Below are positions 46,559-57,315 of a DNA stretch of 64,000 bases, one piece after another. Under the pieces are notes generated by a model. The model was given only the letters and a program-made list of their open reading frames with translations. It was not told the DNA's origin and did not search any database. Position 1 is the first letter of the stretch; each line of letters starts with the position of its first letter. The translations under genes were made by a program, and so were the position numbers. The stretch is from Cordylochernes scorpioides. Its lineage: Eukaryota > Arthropoda > Arachnida > Pseudoscorpiones > Chernetidae. The DNA lies in assembly GCA_030710605.1 (NCBI GenBank), contig CP092865.1:29730190-29794189 (forward strand), given 5' to 3'.

Positions 46559-47458
46559 ATTGGTGGAGATGCTAGTTCCGACCCAGTTGTCCTGAATCCC
46601 AACATCGACATCCCCAAGTAAGATGGAACAGAAGACCCTCGCCCATGGATTGAATCTCTTGAAGAAATTGACTTCCTGTACCATTGGGCAGACTACATTA
46701 TCTCCCGTTATGCTCCCATGAATATGATTGGTAGCGCCAAAACCTGGCTGAACCTACACAAGATAAGTTTCACCAGCTGGGAAAATTTCAAGAGCCGCCT
46801 AATTGAGGATTTTGCCTCAGACGCCAACAAAGAAGAAATGAGGATGAGATTAAACAGGGTGAAACAGTGGAATGAACCTGCAATCAGGTTCGCAGAATAT
46901 ATCCTTGTACTGTGCAACAAGGTCGACCCCCAAATGGAAGAAGAGACCAAAATAAACTGGGTTATTGGAGGGTTAAAGAAAGAATACTCTTTTGCCCTTC
47001 ACCTAAACCCTCCTAAAAATACCAATGAACTTCTTGAAATTTGTAAAAAGCTGGATTTGTTCGAAAAGAATTACCAAGAACGTGTGGAAAAATCAAAAGC
47101 TCTTTATAATGAACCACGCTCTCCTCGTCCCCATCATCAAGAGCAATGGAAGAACGCTCCGTCGTTCAGAAGACCATACCAGGACACCTCCAAGCCCCAG
47201 GCCCCCGCTCCGAGGTACTACCAGAACACCTCCAAGCCCCAGGCCCCCACTCCGAGGTACTACCAGAACAAGCCTCTGCCCCAGACATCTGCCCCTAGAC
47301 GATCTTACACTCCCAATCCTGAGCCAAAACCAGTTTACCCAAGTAAAACATACAATAAGAGTCCAAATTCAAACAGGAATAGAACAGAAGACGGGAGACC
47401 AATATGTTTCAAGTGTAACAAGCCAGGACACGTAGCGCGGTATTGCAGAGTCAGGTAG
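46493..47458 (+). pseudogene. gag of the plus-strand element, one internal stop
   Basis: From ATG 46493 (MQDPAQERIKAEESAKPQPG) the frame crosses the LTR end and primer site, meets a TAA at 46619-46621, and continues in the same frame to 47458. The capsid part has WIESLEEIDFLYHW, NMIGSAKTWLNLHKI and ENFKSRLIEDF. A proline-rich section repeats TSKPQAP(A/T)PRYYQN twice, and the end has one zinc knuckle, CFKCNKPGHVARYC. A start inside the LTR is unusual but is supported by the continuous frame. The single stop makes it a recent pseudogene. Confidence 0.82.
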
Positions 47459-50400
47459 GTAAGAATTGTGGAATAGGACCCCATAGTTACACAAGACAAG
47501 GTCGAAGAAGAAATCCGAATGGATAATGGAACTGAGAAGTCGAGACCTCTGCTCTACGCTGACGTAAGTAATAGCACATACTCTGGTATCCCTACAAGGA
47601 ATAGATATGCCGCATTAGGATATTTAAACTAAGCAGAGTCCGTCAATCAAAGCAAGTCGACCATAAATGGAATTAAAAAGTTGGATCCCAAATATAAAAT
47701 GAACATTAACGTGAATAGAATCGGTATCTGCGAAGCTTTGATTGATACAGGCGCCGATCTTTCAGTGGTCGACCTTAGTACAGCTCTTAACACAGGTCTT
47801 GAAATAATAAATCCTGATAAAATGTTAACACAAAGCAATAACGCGCCATCTATACATATAAAATAAAAGGATTTAAAAGCGCGAATGTTTCTTTTATACA
47901 TAAAATGAACTTCTACTGTCCTTACTGCGATGAAAAAATATATTGGGAGGGCTTTGCTCATCAGTGGTGAGCCCTCCCAGCGAGAGGGTTCACCACTGAT
48001 GAGCCAAGCCCTCCCAATATATTTTTTCATCGCAGTAAGGACAGTAGAAGTTCATTTTATGTATAAAAGAAACATTCGCGCTTTTAAATCCTTTTATTTT
48101 ACCTGATAAAATGTGCTCCGGACCCGATGGCAAAGAATTAGATATCGTAGGAAATATTATTTTAAATATAAAATTTGATGACAAAACAATTACACATCAA
48201 TTTGTGATAATGAGAACACATTTGCGAATATTTATACTTGGACGAGATTTTCTTAAGAAAATGAACGCAAAAATTGATTGTCAGCGTGAAATAATCAAAT
48301 ATGACTTGACAGAAAATCGTGACGTAATCAAATATCAACAGAAGAAAATAAAAAGTGCAAAGGATGCCATTATACCAGAACTTTCTATTAAATTGATTAA
48401 GGCATTTGTAGAAGCAGAGGATGGCGAATACATCGTCGAGGAGAACCATAAAATGTTTCAAACAAATGGACTTCGACTAGCGAGTAGCTTAATAAATGTT
48501 GTGAATAAGGAAACATATATCTGGATAACAAACCCTTACCCTCGACCATTAAAAATATTAAAAAACCAAACATTGTGCTTTGGAAGCCAGCCAGCCGAAG
48601 TGAATCTTATAGAAGAAAGTGAACAAAAAGAGCATGAAGAACCCCAATTTCAGATAAACGAAAATTTATCATATAAGGAAAAGGAGCAATTGAAACAAGT
48701 TTTGGAAAAGTACGCGGATTTGTTTTCGTCGGGATTAGGAAGATCCAACTTAGCGAAACATCGGATTGATACAGAAGGCGCGAAACCGATCAAACACAAG
48801 CCGTATAGGGTGAGCGCGAAAGAGCGAGAAATCATAAAAGAGCAAATTGATGAAATGCTCAGAGACGGCATAATTAGACCATCCTCGAGTCCATGGTCCT
48901 TCCCTGTAATCTTGGTCAAGAAGCGAGATGGTAAGTACAGATTTTGCGTTGACTAAAGAAAATTGAATGATGTAACAGTGAAGGATGTTTACCCAATTCC
49001 CAGAATTGATGAAGTATTGGATACACTTCAAGGATCCAAATACTTTTCAGCAATTGACCTCAAATCAGGATATTGGCAAGTAGAGGTTGAGGAGAAAGAT
49101 AAAGAAAAGACAGCCTTCACTACAGCACATGGCCTATATGAGTTCAACGTAATGCTCTTTGGTCTATGCAATGCCCCTGCTACATTTGAGAGGAACATGG
49201 AAAATATGCTTGGTAATCTTAGATGGCAAATTTGCTTATGTTATCTAGATGACGTAATCATTTATAGCTCGGATTTTTCAACACATCTCAAAAGAATAGA
49301 AGCTGTTTTAAGATGTTTTCGCGAGGCTAATTTAAAATTGAACAACAAAAAATGCCAATTTGCTTTCAAGAACTGGAGATTCTTGGCTATATAACTAATC
49401 AACATGGTATAAAACCAGTGGAGCATAATATCAAGGCTATTAGAGATTTTCCTCAACCCAAAAGATAAAAGAAGTTCAATCATTTTTAGGAATGTGTTCA
49501 TATTATAGAAAATTTATCAAAGGTTTTTCGAAAATTGCCGATCCATTAACCAGTCTTATAAAAAAGAATGTACCTTTTACATTGACAGAAAATCAAGAAA
49601 AAGCATTTCAAACCCTTAAAGTAGCATTGATAAATCCCCCAATATTAGGGCACTTTGATCGGATGCAACTACTTACATTCATACTGACGCATCTAACATT
49701 GGCTTGGATGCAACATTAGTCCAAAAGTTCGGCGATGAAGAAAAGGTGATCTCATATTTAAGTCGAACACTGAGCAAACCTGAGCAAAATTATTCGACTA
49801 CCGAAAAAGAATGTCTAGCTGTTGTGTGGTCAATGTCCAAGTTACGACCCTACCTATATGGAAGGCACTTCAAAATCGTAACTGATCATCACGCACTATG
49901 CTGGCTTAAGAATCTGAAAGATCCGACCGGCCGATTAGCACGATGGGCACTGAAGATTCAGGAATATAATTTCGAAATTATACACAAATCGGGTAAAAAA
50001 CATCTGGACGCTGATGGTCTATCTAGAGGACCCTTACCGGAAAATGAATGGGACGAAGATTATGAAAGACTATTTATGAATCAAATAATAGACGAAAAGG
50101 ATGATTTTATTGAGAATATTAAGAAGAACCTTAGTGCAAACAAGCGTTCAATTACACAGAACTTCAAAGAAGAAAATGGGTGTCTCTACAAGAAAAATCC
50201 AAATCCTGAAGGTAGGGCATGGTTGATGGTAGTGCCAAAGAAGAGAAGGAAGGAAATCATGAGTGAATACCACAACCATATGCTGAATGGCCATCTGGGC
50301 GTCGCCAGAACAACTTACCGATTGAAGAATAAATACTATTGGCCTTCCATGTTGAAAGATGTTTCAGAATTTGTAAAGACGTGCCACCTTTGCCAAAGTC

Positions 50401-51355
50401 GGAAAGGTTCAAATCACTTGCCTTCTGGACTTTTACAACCTATTCCCCCAGCTAACTACCCTTTTGAAAGAATCGGAATTGACTTTGTTGGCCCCTTGTC
50501 ATCAACGAAAAGAAGAAGGAAGTGGATAATTGTGTTGACTGATTATTATACCAAGTATGCTGAAACAAAGGCAGTATCAGAAGCAACCGTGAAAGAAGTC
50601 TCTACATTTTTAATCGAACATATTATTTTACGTCACGGGGCCCCAATATTTCTTATTAGCGATAGAGGTTCACAATTCACTAGCAATTTGATGAAGGAGG
50701 TAATGAAAATGTGCAAAGTTAAACACTGCTTCACAACGAGCTACCACCCCCCAGACTAACGGACTAACGGAACGGCTTAATAGAACTTTAGTCAATATGA
50801 TCAGCATGTATGTGAACACAGACCAGAAGAACTGGGACGAAATCCCCCCTTTTATCACCCACGCGTATAATACCACGATTCAAGAAACCACGGGCTACTC
50901 TCCATTTTTCCTGTTGTTTGGAAGGGAACCGATGTTCTCTTAGACGACGAGAATATCCCGACGGACAGTAACATGGACAATTACGACGAATATATAGAAA
51001 ACTACTTGGATAAAATAGCAAGGAAGAGACAGGTAGTCATTAACAAACCAGAGAAGACTCAGGAAAGAATGAAAAGAAACTATGACAAAAACACAATGAG
51101 AAAATCTATGAACCAGGACATCTAGTGGCAGTTTGGACACCAGTCAGGAAAATCGGAAAATGTGAAAAACTATTGAGAAAATATTTTGGCCCATATCGAA
51201 TATTAAAGAAGCTGTCTAACGTAAATTACTTAATTGAGCCGAAAGATAATCCTGGCCAAGACCCATTGATTGTCCATGTCTCAAGACTCAAACCCTATTT
51301 TGAGAGAATTGATGAGGTAACTCACGAGGACGTGACGACCTCTGGAGAGGGGGAA
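47459..51355 (+). pseudogene. pol of the plus-strand element: protease, RT, RNase H, integrase
   Basis: Protease: ALIDTGADLSVVDLS at about 47735-47780, cut by the foldback insertion at 47860-48100, resuming at 48111 (ILGRDFLKKMNAKIDC). RT: KPYRVSAKEREIIKEQIDEM, a TAA at 48954-48956, FSAIDLKSGYWQVEV, FGLCNAPATFERNME and YLDDVIIYSSD (about 49240). Shifts follow near 49380, 49470 and 49690. RNase H: TTEKECLAVVWSMSKL and TDHHALCWLKNL. Integrase: HMLNGHLGVARTTY, CHLCQSRK, GIDFVGPL and LISDRGSQF; the E lies after a shift at a C run near 50750. The C-terminal part (KYFGPYRILKKLSNVNYLIE) is at 51180-51240. Not functional. Confidence 0.87.
47860..48100. mobile_element. Young foldback element, near-perfect 111-bp arms
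   Basis: 47860-47970 and 47990-48100 are reverse complements over 111 bp with one evident mismatch (CTTTGC against CTTGGC), separated by 19 nt. It begins AAAATAAAAGGATTTAAAAG. It lies in the protease region of the Ty3/Gypsy element at 46219-51704. It shares TACTG(T/C)CCTTACTGC and the AGTGGTGAGCCCTCCCA block with the old foldback element at 17715-18220. No ORF. No clear target duplication is visible. Confidence 0.85.
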
Positions 51356-51356
51356 G

Positions 51357-51704
51357 TGTTGCATCATGGCTAATAAACCTATTTTATTTTAATTTGTAAT
51401 ATTATTTTTCATATATTTTAAATTCAAATTTATATTTTATATTTATTTATTTTATATGTATTATAAACAGAATATATGTATTATAGAATCATCATTTGTA
51501 TTTAGGTACACGTGTGACTTCACTGCTCTCTTTGATGTGAGAAATAAATAAACATTATTCTGGAGGCTACTTAAAGTAGAGTTATCTCATTATTCCCTTA
51601 TACAAAATTGTAGGATGGTTGAAACACGCTCTGGTAAGATGCAAGACCCAGCACAGGAGAGAATCAAGGTTGAAGAGTCTGCCAAGCCGCAACCTGGTGC
51701 AACA
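51357..51704 (+). repeat. 3' LTR of the plus-strand nested Ty3/Gypsy element
   Basis: Partner of 46219-46558. Preceded by the purine-rich GAGAGGGGGAAG (about 51345-51356), the polypurine tract. Confidence 0.88.
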
Positions 51705-51790
51705 ATATGCAATCTACCCTTCAGGTTTAGATAAATCAAAATTTTCAAGCTTGCCAAAACTTGCTATTTTAAAAATAAAGTTCAACTTAC
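51705..51790 (-). pseudogene. gag 5' end of the minus-strand element, cut off by insertion
   Basis: Minus-strand translation gives KLENFDLSKPEG, a TAG stop, then IA at the insertion point. The protein context continues on the other side of the nested element at 46218 (YLERINFYFVANGI). The TAG is an extra lesion. This fragment proves that the plus-strand element landed in this gag. Confidence 0.75.
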
Positions 51791-51851
51791 CTAAGCTTTA
51801 ACTTGGTAAAAATAAAAGATTTACTTCAGCTTTAACTTATTAAAAGGTTTA

Positions 51852-51863
51852 CCTTCGTCGCCA
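51852..51863 (-). promoter_or_regulatory. Primer-binding site candidate, minus-strand element
   Basis: TGGCGACGAAGG on the minus strand, 2 nt after the 5' LTR. The tRNA was not identified. Confidence 0.6.
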
Positions 51864-51865
51864 AT

Positions 51866-52001
51866 TATTATGTATCTAGTTTAGGAATTTTATGACGCAA
51901 CGCTAGCCATTTTTGCATACTACTATTTTAATTAAAAACAAAGTATTTATACAGCAAATGATGATGATAAATAATCTCTATTAAAATATGAATATATAAC
52001 A
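51866..52001 (-). repeat. 5' LTR of the minus-strand Ty3/Gypsy element
   Basis: Partner of 42318-42455. Followed on the minus strand, after 2 nt, by the primer site. Confidence 0.88.
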
Positions 52002-52006
52002 CATAT

Positions 52007-52353
52007 GAAGGATAAAATAAGCACATCAAAACGGGATTAACGGGATTTACGGGATTAAATGCACATAATGTGAAAAAAATTATGTAGGAGAAACTGGCCG
52101 AAATTTAGAGACCCGAATTAAGGAACACCAACAGGGTTTATTGGGGAGAAGGGCGTTAAGAAAAATTGGGGAACATGCATTATATTAAGGCCAGATCAGA
52201 ATGATATTGGGATATTTCATAAGAATATAAAATTTAAAAAGGAAAGATTATTTTTAGAGGAATGGGTATCAGGAGAAATGGGGACAAAAACTATAAATAT
52301 ATTTGAAGATATTCCGCAACAATATGCTTCAGTTTTAAATTTTAAAAAGTAGT
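52007..52353 (+). pseudogene. GIY-YIG endonuclease domain of the plus-strand PLE copy
   Basis: GIYGIKCT at 52042, a TAA, then CEKNYVGETGRNLETRIKEH, GLLGRRALRKIGEHALY, and after a shift NIKFKKERLFLEEWVSGEM to VLNFKK and the stop at 52353. It continues the sequence interrupted at 42312 and corresponds to the inverted copy at 39612-39923, including the same TAA between GIY and YVG. The domain would nick target DNA; as read it is broken. Confidence 0.8.
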
Positions 52354-52649
52354 TAAAAGCTAGATATAAATTGTACATAATAATTATAATTACATAATAA
52401 TTATAATATATAATTGCATATTTATCGTCGGGCGGACGTGTTTTTGCAGCGCTCCGCGAATTCCGGTAAATATTACTTCAAATTTGTTTTTAGAGTTGTT
52501 TTTGGAATTTAAAATCTTTTATACCTTACTTTTTCATATTATTATACATATAATAACCAACTCTTAAGTATACTTAAACATTTTATATACAGCTGATTTG
52601 CATATCAGCAGACGGCGCGGCGCGACCGCTTGCCGCTTGTTAGAACAAT

Positions 52650-53762
52650 ATGGTCGATAAAATTGAAAAACGTACTGAGGAATGTAGGATTCAGCATAAG
52701 ATCATCTCGGAACAAAAATCTGACACATTAAAATCAAAGTATTCATCTACAAATAAAAGCATAAATCAAAATGATCTTACAATTGTACAGGGTTTGCTAA
52801 AGCAATTGAATATATTGATGGATACAATGGGAGATATCGCTGTAATCAATGGCTCTATTTGTGATAGACTTGGAAATCTGGACGAATCAATAAAGAAAAT
52901 ATCTCCTTCAAGTCAATTTTATAATAGGTCATATGCTCAAGCTACGAGAGTTACTATTGAAGACGATAAAATAGTTATGCAAAATCAAAACGTAACGGAT
53001 AAAACAATAATATTTAAATCCAAGTTAAATGTTTCCCCGGCTGAAGTATTAGGCGAAGTAAATAATGGTATTAAAAAGATGAGAAATGATAGATCTAAAG
53101 TCAAAATAAATAAAATAATAAAATCAAAATCTGGCGTAATACTTAAAGTTGATTCAGGTGAAGATTTGAATACATTGATTGAAGAGTTTAAAAAGATTGA
53201 TGAGGTAAATCAAAAAGCATTAATTTATGCACCAAAACCACTAGATCCTACAATTGTTCTTAAGTCAATTACTAAATCTACAGATATTAAGGAATTGCCT
53301 TCGATTTTATGCAATATGAACCCAGAGTTAGAAGGTCGAGAGAAGAAGATAAAGGTTCTGTTCGCTATGAGATCAAATACTGACGTACAGGATGTTGTTC
53401 TCCGCATTTCCCCGGCTACATACCAAATTATGAAGAAATTACAACGTATATATACAGACATACAGGTTACATATATGAAGGATAAGGTGCTTGTACGTCA
53501 ATGTCAAAACTATTTTAGTTATGGTCATAGTAAAAATTCATGTAACATCATAAAATGTAAAAATTGCGGAGACAATGACCAACATGTTAACTGTCAATCC
53601 TTGCCCAAGTGCATAAATTGCTCTACACATCCTAAATATAGGAATAGCAATAATCATCGTTCTGATGACAAATTATGTCCTGTGTTCCTTCAACAAATGA
53701 AATATGAGATACAAAGAACATGTTATGCAGATTTAGATCATGATATTGTTACTTTGGATTAG
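52650..53762 (+). CDS. LINE ORF1 (Gag-like nucleic-acid-binding protein)
   Basis: 370 codons without a stop, starting MVDKIEKRTEECRIQHKII. The middle part (residues ~195-290) has the folded character of Gag-like ORF1 proteins of R1/Jockey-type LINEs. The C-terminal third holds zinc knuckles: CQNYFSYGHSKNSC, where the second Cys of the usual CX2C is Tyr, then CKNCGDNDQHVNC and CINCSTHPKYRNSNNH. These bind element RNA in the ribonucleoprotein. Loss of one Cys may impair the first knuckle. ORF2 follows after 45 nt. ORF intact at the sequence level; activity unknown. Confidence 0.82.
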   Translation: MVDKIEKRTEECRIQHKIISEQKSDTLKSKYSSTNKSINQNDLTIVQGLLKQLNILMDTMGDIAVINGSICDRLGNLDESIKKISPSSQFYNRSYAQATRVTIEDDKIVMQNQNVTDKTIIFKSKLNVSPAEVLGEVNNGIKKMRNDRSKVKINKIIKSKSGVILKVDSGEDLNTLIEEFKKIDEVNQKALIYAPKPLDPTIVLKSITKSTDIKELPSILCNMNPELEGREKKIKVLFAMRSNTDVQDVVLRISPATYQIMKKLQRIYTDIQVTYMKDKVLVRQCQNYFSYGHSKNSCNIIKCKNCGDNDQHVNCQSLPKCINCSTHPKYRNSNNHRSDDKLCPVFLQQMKYEIQRTCYADLDHDIVTLD

Positions 53763-53807
53763 AATAGACTTATTCTTGTTTTTTTTTTGTTTTTTTTTAT
53801 TTGGTCA

Positions 53808-56800
53808 ATGTTCAAATTAAAAATTCTACAACAAAACACGCGGAAAAGCAATTTGGTTAATAATGAAATAAGGGAATTTATTTCTAAAGAAAAATATGAT
53901 ATGATTATAGTTCAAGAACCATATAGTATAAATAATGAAGTAATCTTTAATATGCGTTCAAAAATATATTATGCAAATATACCGGGAGTTCCAATATATA
54001 CCGCAACAATCGTTACAAACCCTTTCTCTTATCATGTAAATTAATTAAAGAGTTTTCAAATTCATTTGCAACCACTATATCAGTACAAACTACTAAACGG
54101 CAAATTATTCTTTCAAATATTTATATACACCCTAATAAAATGGATACGTGTCATGTTCAATTCCTTGATAAATTAATTAAAATTTTTAACACAAATCCAT
54201 TGATTTTAGCTGGAGATTTTAACGCTCGAAGTCAGATGTGGTTTGATAATATTATTAATCAAAACGGTAGAAGACTTCAACCTATAATTGATTTTCACAA
54301 TATGCTCATACATAACAATCGAAACAAAACATGTCGAGGATTAAGTATAATAGACCTTACTATTACTAATAGTCATGCTCATGTACTTGTTAATGGATGG
54401 AAAACGTTAAATCTTTCGCAAATCACAGACCATCACGCAATCTCATTCGACATTAGTCTGGAAACAGAAAGTTTATTACATGAAAATAATTCTACATGGT
54501 ATTTACAAGAAAAAAGAGCCAATTGGCAAAAATATGAGCAGGCAATCAATGTGTCTAGGATAAATGAGGCAATGATGAAATTAGGTAAAATAGTAAATAT
54601 AAACGATATAAACTGTGTAGTTTCTCTCATAACTGACATATTAATTGAAGCTGCATATGCATCTCTACGATTAAAACCAAAATATTTAAATAATAATCCA
54701 TTTAATTGGTGGACGGATGAACTGGAACTTTTTAAAAATCATTTTAAATATGTTCGAAATCTATATTATCGGGGTAAACGGTCTAATAGACAGCTAGTTG
54801 ATGAAAAAATGTATAAAGAAATACGAAATAAGTATATGAATATTATTGAAAAAACAAGAAATGTAAGCTGGAGGGTATTCCTGGAGGAAGTTGAAAATAC
54901 ATCTCCTTTTGGTAATACTTACAAAACTTTTATACAAAAAATTTCTCCTAGGACTTTTGATTTACCAATTCTAGATGTATCTCAAGATATGCTCGAATCA
55001 GAAATGAAAAATCTTTTATCTTCTCTATTTCCGAATGACTGTCAATCTTCTGACACAAACTATCATAAATTAATCAGAGACAAGAGTTATACTTTTTCTA
55101 ATGATAAAATCATTTATTTTGATAATAATCAAATCTGTTCAATAATTAAAAAACTTAAAAATGGCAAGGCTCCAGGAATAGATCATATAAGCAATCAGAT
55201 GATCAAAACGGCAGTTCATCATATATCTCCTGTGTTAACAAAATTGTTCAATGCTTGTATGGGACTTAATTATTATCCGGAGGCCTGGAGAAAGTCAGCA
55301 GTAATGATTTTAAAAAAACCTAATAAAGAAAATTATAAAGATCCGAAAGCCTACCGCCCTATAAGCTTGTCTTCTAATTTAGGTAAAATTTTTGAAAGTC
55401 TAATTCATATTGAACTTTTAAATCATATTAATAGTAATAATGTTATGCATCCTGCTCAACATGGATTTACACAAGAAAAATCAACAATCTCTGCTTTACA
55501 AGAAATAACTAAATTAAGTCTTCTGAAAAGAGAAACAGAAAATACGGCAATAGTAACAGTGGACATCAGCGGAGCTTTCGACAACGCATGGCATCCGGCA
55601 ATTCTCCAACAATTGGACAAGGCAAATTTTCCAGCGGTACTAATAAAAATAATTAATTCTTACTTTGAAGACCGGAGTGTAGAGTTTAAATATACTAATG
55701 TAAAGTGTATAAAAAAGATAAGTAAGGGATGTCCCCAGGGTGGTATTATTTCTCCTATTCTTTGGAATATATTACTTAATGATTTCAACTTATCTTTTAG
55801 CGAAAGTTTTGCTAGAGTAATTGCTTTCGCGGACGATGTGACATTTGTGGTATGGAGTTCAAACATCCATGATCTTCAGTATAATATTACCAAATGTTTA
55901 GTAAAAATCAAAGCATGGTGTGAAAAGGTAAAACTTTCACTAAGTCCAAACAAAACAGGTATACTCTATCTACATAACTATGAAAAATTGCCCATTAATT
56001 TTGATGGAAAAATAATTCAACCATCAGAAACTGTTAAAATTTTTGGAGTTATTTTTAAAAATCATAGACAAAGGAATAAGATTAATTTTGGAACACATGT
56101 TGACAATATAATTATGAAAGCTACGAAACTTAAGAATATATTATTATCATTATGTGCACGTACTTGGGGCATTGATACTCGACGTAGATTGATCTTATAT
56201 AAAGCTATGATACGCTCTACAATAAGCTATGCATCAAATATTTGGTTTCCTTTTATTACTGCAGCAAAAAGATCCAAGTTGAATTCTATACAATATCAAA
56301 TTCTTATTAGATGCATTCATGCTTATAGGACTTCATCTTCTTACATCACACATATACTAGCGAAAACCCCTTTACTGTCCGATTATCTTGAATTATTACA
56401 AACAAAGTATAATATGACAAATTCTCTCACAGATCGAACACTCAAAAAAACCCCTTCAAAAAGAATTAAACAAACTATATCTGGATCTAAAATTTAAGTT
56501 TTATCTTTCTCAATCTAATGAACTGTTCAAGAAATTCTTTCCAATTGCTGTCCCAAATTTCATTTCTTCTGATAAATTCACTACTTTATTCTTAACTGGC
56601 AAAGGACCCTTCTTAAGTTTCCTATTCAAACTGAATGCTATCAATGATCCAACATGTGAATGCCGCTTAGATGTTGAATCACCAGAGCATTTTCTATTAT
56701 CTTGCCCTCTGACTAATCAAATTGTATGTAGATACTTTGAAACATTACCAAATTCTCTTTGTGTATATACTCTATCTTATGAGAACTTTGTTAAGTTTAT

Positions 56801-56830
56801 AACTTTTTGTACAATAATTTACAAACAATA
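53808..56830 (+). pseudogene. LINE ORF2: endonuclease and reverse transcriptase, frameshifted
   Basis: Starts MFKLKILQQNTRKSN at 53808. The first endonuclease part (SKEKYDMIIVQEPY) stops at 54044. After a shift, 54140-56497 is open: LILAGDFNARSQMWF and QITDHHAISFD of the APE-type endonuclease, then RT blocks KLKNGKAPGIDHISNQMI, YRPISLSSNLGKIFESLI, HGFTQEKSTISAL, VTVDISGAFDNAWH, GCPQGGIISPILWN and the catalytic FADDVTFV. After a second shift at 56490 the C-terminal region continues to CECRLDVESPEHFLLSCP near 56660-56710. The order and motifs place it in the R1/Jockey/I group; R1-like is my best guess. Confidence 0.87.
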
Positions 56831-57147
56831 CTAATCCATCGTGTAAATAATTAATCATATATATATAAATAATACTAGCACAGCACAATAGTCCTTTGGA
56901 CTTCGTGCTTTTGTAACAATAAAAAAAAAAAAAATAAATAATAATTATAAATTTATAAAATATAATATGTAATCTTTGTGATTATTATCATTATATTACT
57001 TTATTTATTTATTTGATTATAATTTTATTATTATATATTTATTTATTTCTCCAAGATCATAGTCTTTGACGAGTTTAATATTTGTTTTTGACTCGTGCTT
57101 TAGATGTTGTACTAAATTCGAAAAATCATGTGAGAACGCCCTTGCAA

Positions 57148-57315
57148 CCTCAGAACAATTTTTAACGCCTTGCCAAATGCTTTATTTTTATTTACTTCTC
57201 CTGACGAAGACAAAATATTTTTGTCGAAACGTTGAGAAAAATAAAAAACTCTAACTGGCCGAAGTGTCTATTTTTCATATAAATTTTAATGCCGGCCAGG
57301 CAGCCTCTATCTTTA
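57148..57315 (+). repeat. 3' terminal repeat (pLTR) of the plus-strand PLE copy
   Basis: Matches 40160-40319 and ends just before the right target duplication. Upstream, 56941-57147 is the PLE 3' untranslated region shared with the inverted copy. Confidence 0.78.
57181..57245 (+). ncRNA. Hammerhead ribozyme candidate, type I minimal, in the PLE 3' pLTR
   Basis: CTGACGA (57201-57207) and GAAAC (57226-57230) enclose stem II, GACAAAA (57209-57215) pairing with TTTTGTC (57219-57225), with one extra A before it. GTT (57231-57233) follows; palindromic ACGT would give a two-base-pair stem III that works best as a dimer, as reported for PLE hammerheads. Stem I pairs CTC (57198-57200) with GAG (57234-57236), and after an internal loop TTTATTTTT (57181-57189) with AAAAATAAA (57237-57245). 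Expected cleavage is after T57233. Confidence 0.62.

Larger units (their letters stand above)
46219..51704 (+). mobile_element. Ty3/Gypsy retrotransposon (plus), nested in gag of the minus element
   Basis: LTRs at 46219-46558 and 51357-51704 share TGTTGCATCATGGCTAAT at the start and CAACCTGGTGCAAC at the end. They differ at about five bases plus one ~10-bp indel. ATAT flanks both ends (46215-46218, 51705-51708). In order on the plus strand: gag with one zinc knuckle, protease, RT, RNase H, integrase, polypurine tract. A foldback element sits in the protease region. A different lineage from its host element, judged by single knuckle, YLDD RT and the C-terminal GPYRIL motif. Confidence 0.92.
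42318..52001 (-). mobile_element. Ty3/Gypsy retrotransposon (minus), inserted in the PLE
   Basis: LTRs at 42318-42455 (138 bp) and 51866-52001 (136 bp) differ by one base and a 2-nt indel. The 5-bp duplication CATAT lies outside them (42313-42317, 52002-52006). On the minus strand the order is LTR, primer site TGGCGACGAAGG, gag, protease, RT, RNase H, integrase, polypurine tract, LTR. Its gag is split by the plus-strand element at 46219-51704. It separates the RT of the Penelope-like copy from its GIY-YIG domain, whose sequence resumes exactly at 52007. Confidence 0.92.
52391..56940 (+). mobile_element. LINE (R1/Jockey-like non-LTR retrotransposon), near full length, in the PLE 3' region
   Basis: A GC-richer 5' leader (52430-52640), ORF1 with zinc knuckles, ORF2 with endonuclease and RT, the family 3' end CGTGCTTTTGTAACAATAAA and an A tract. 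AT-rich repeats of ATAATAATTATA occur at the left edge (52378-52405) and after the A tract (about 56938-56950), fitting a target duplication. The Penelope-like 3' region continues after it, so it inserted there. The truncated LINE at 18612-19217 is the same family. Confidence 0.85.

Noticed and set aside
57231..57260. Hammerhead with a long stem III (GTTGAG pairing with CTCTAAC)
   Set aside because: This pairing leaves no U-H cleavage step next to it; the short palindromic ACGT arrangement fits the core better.
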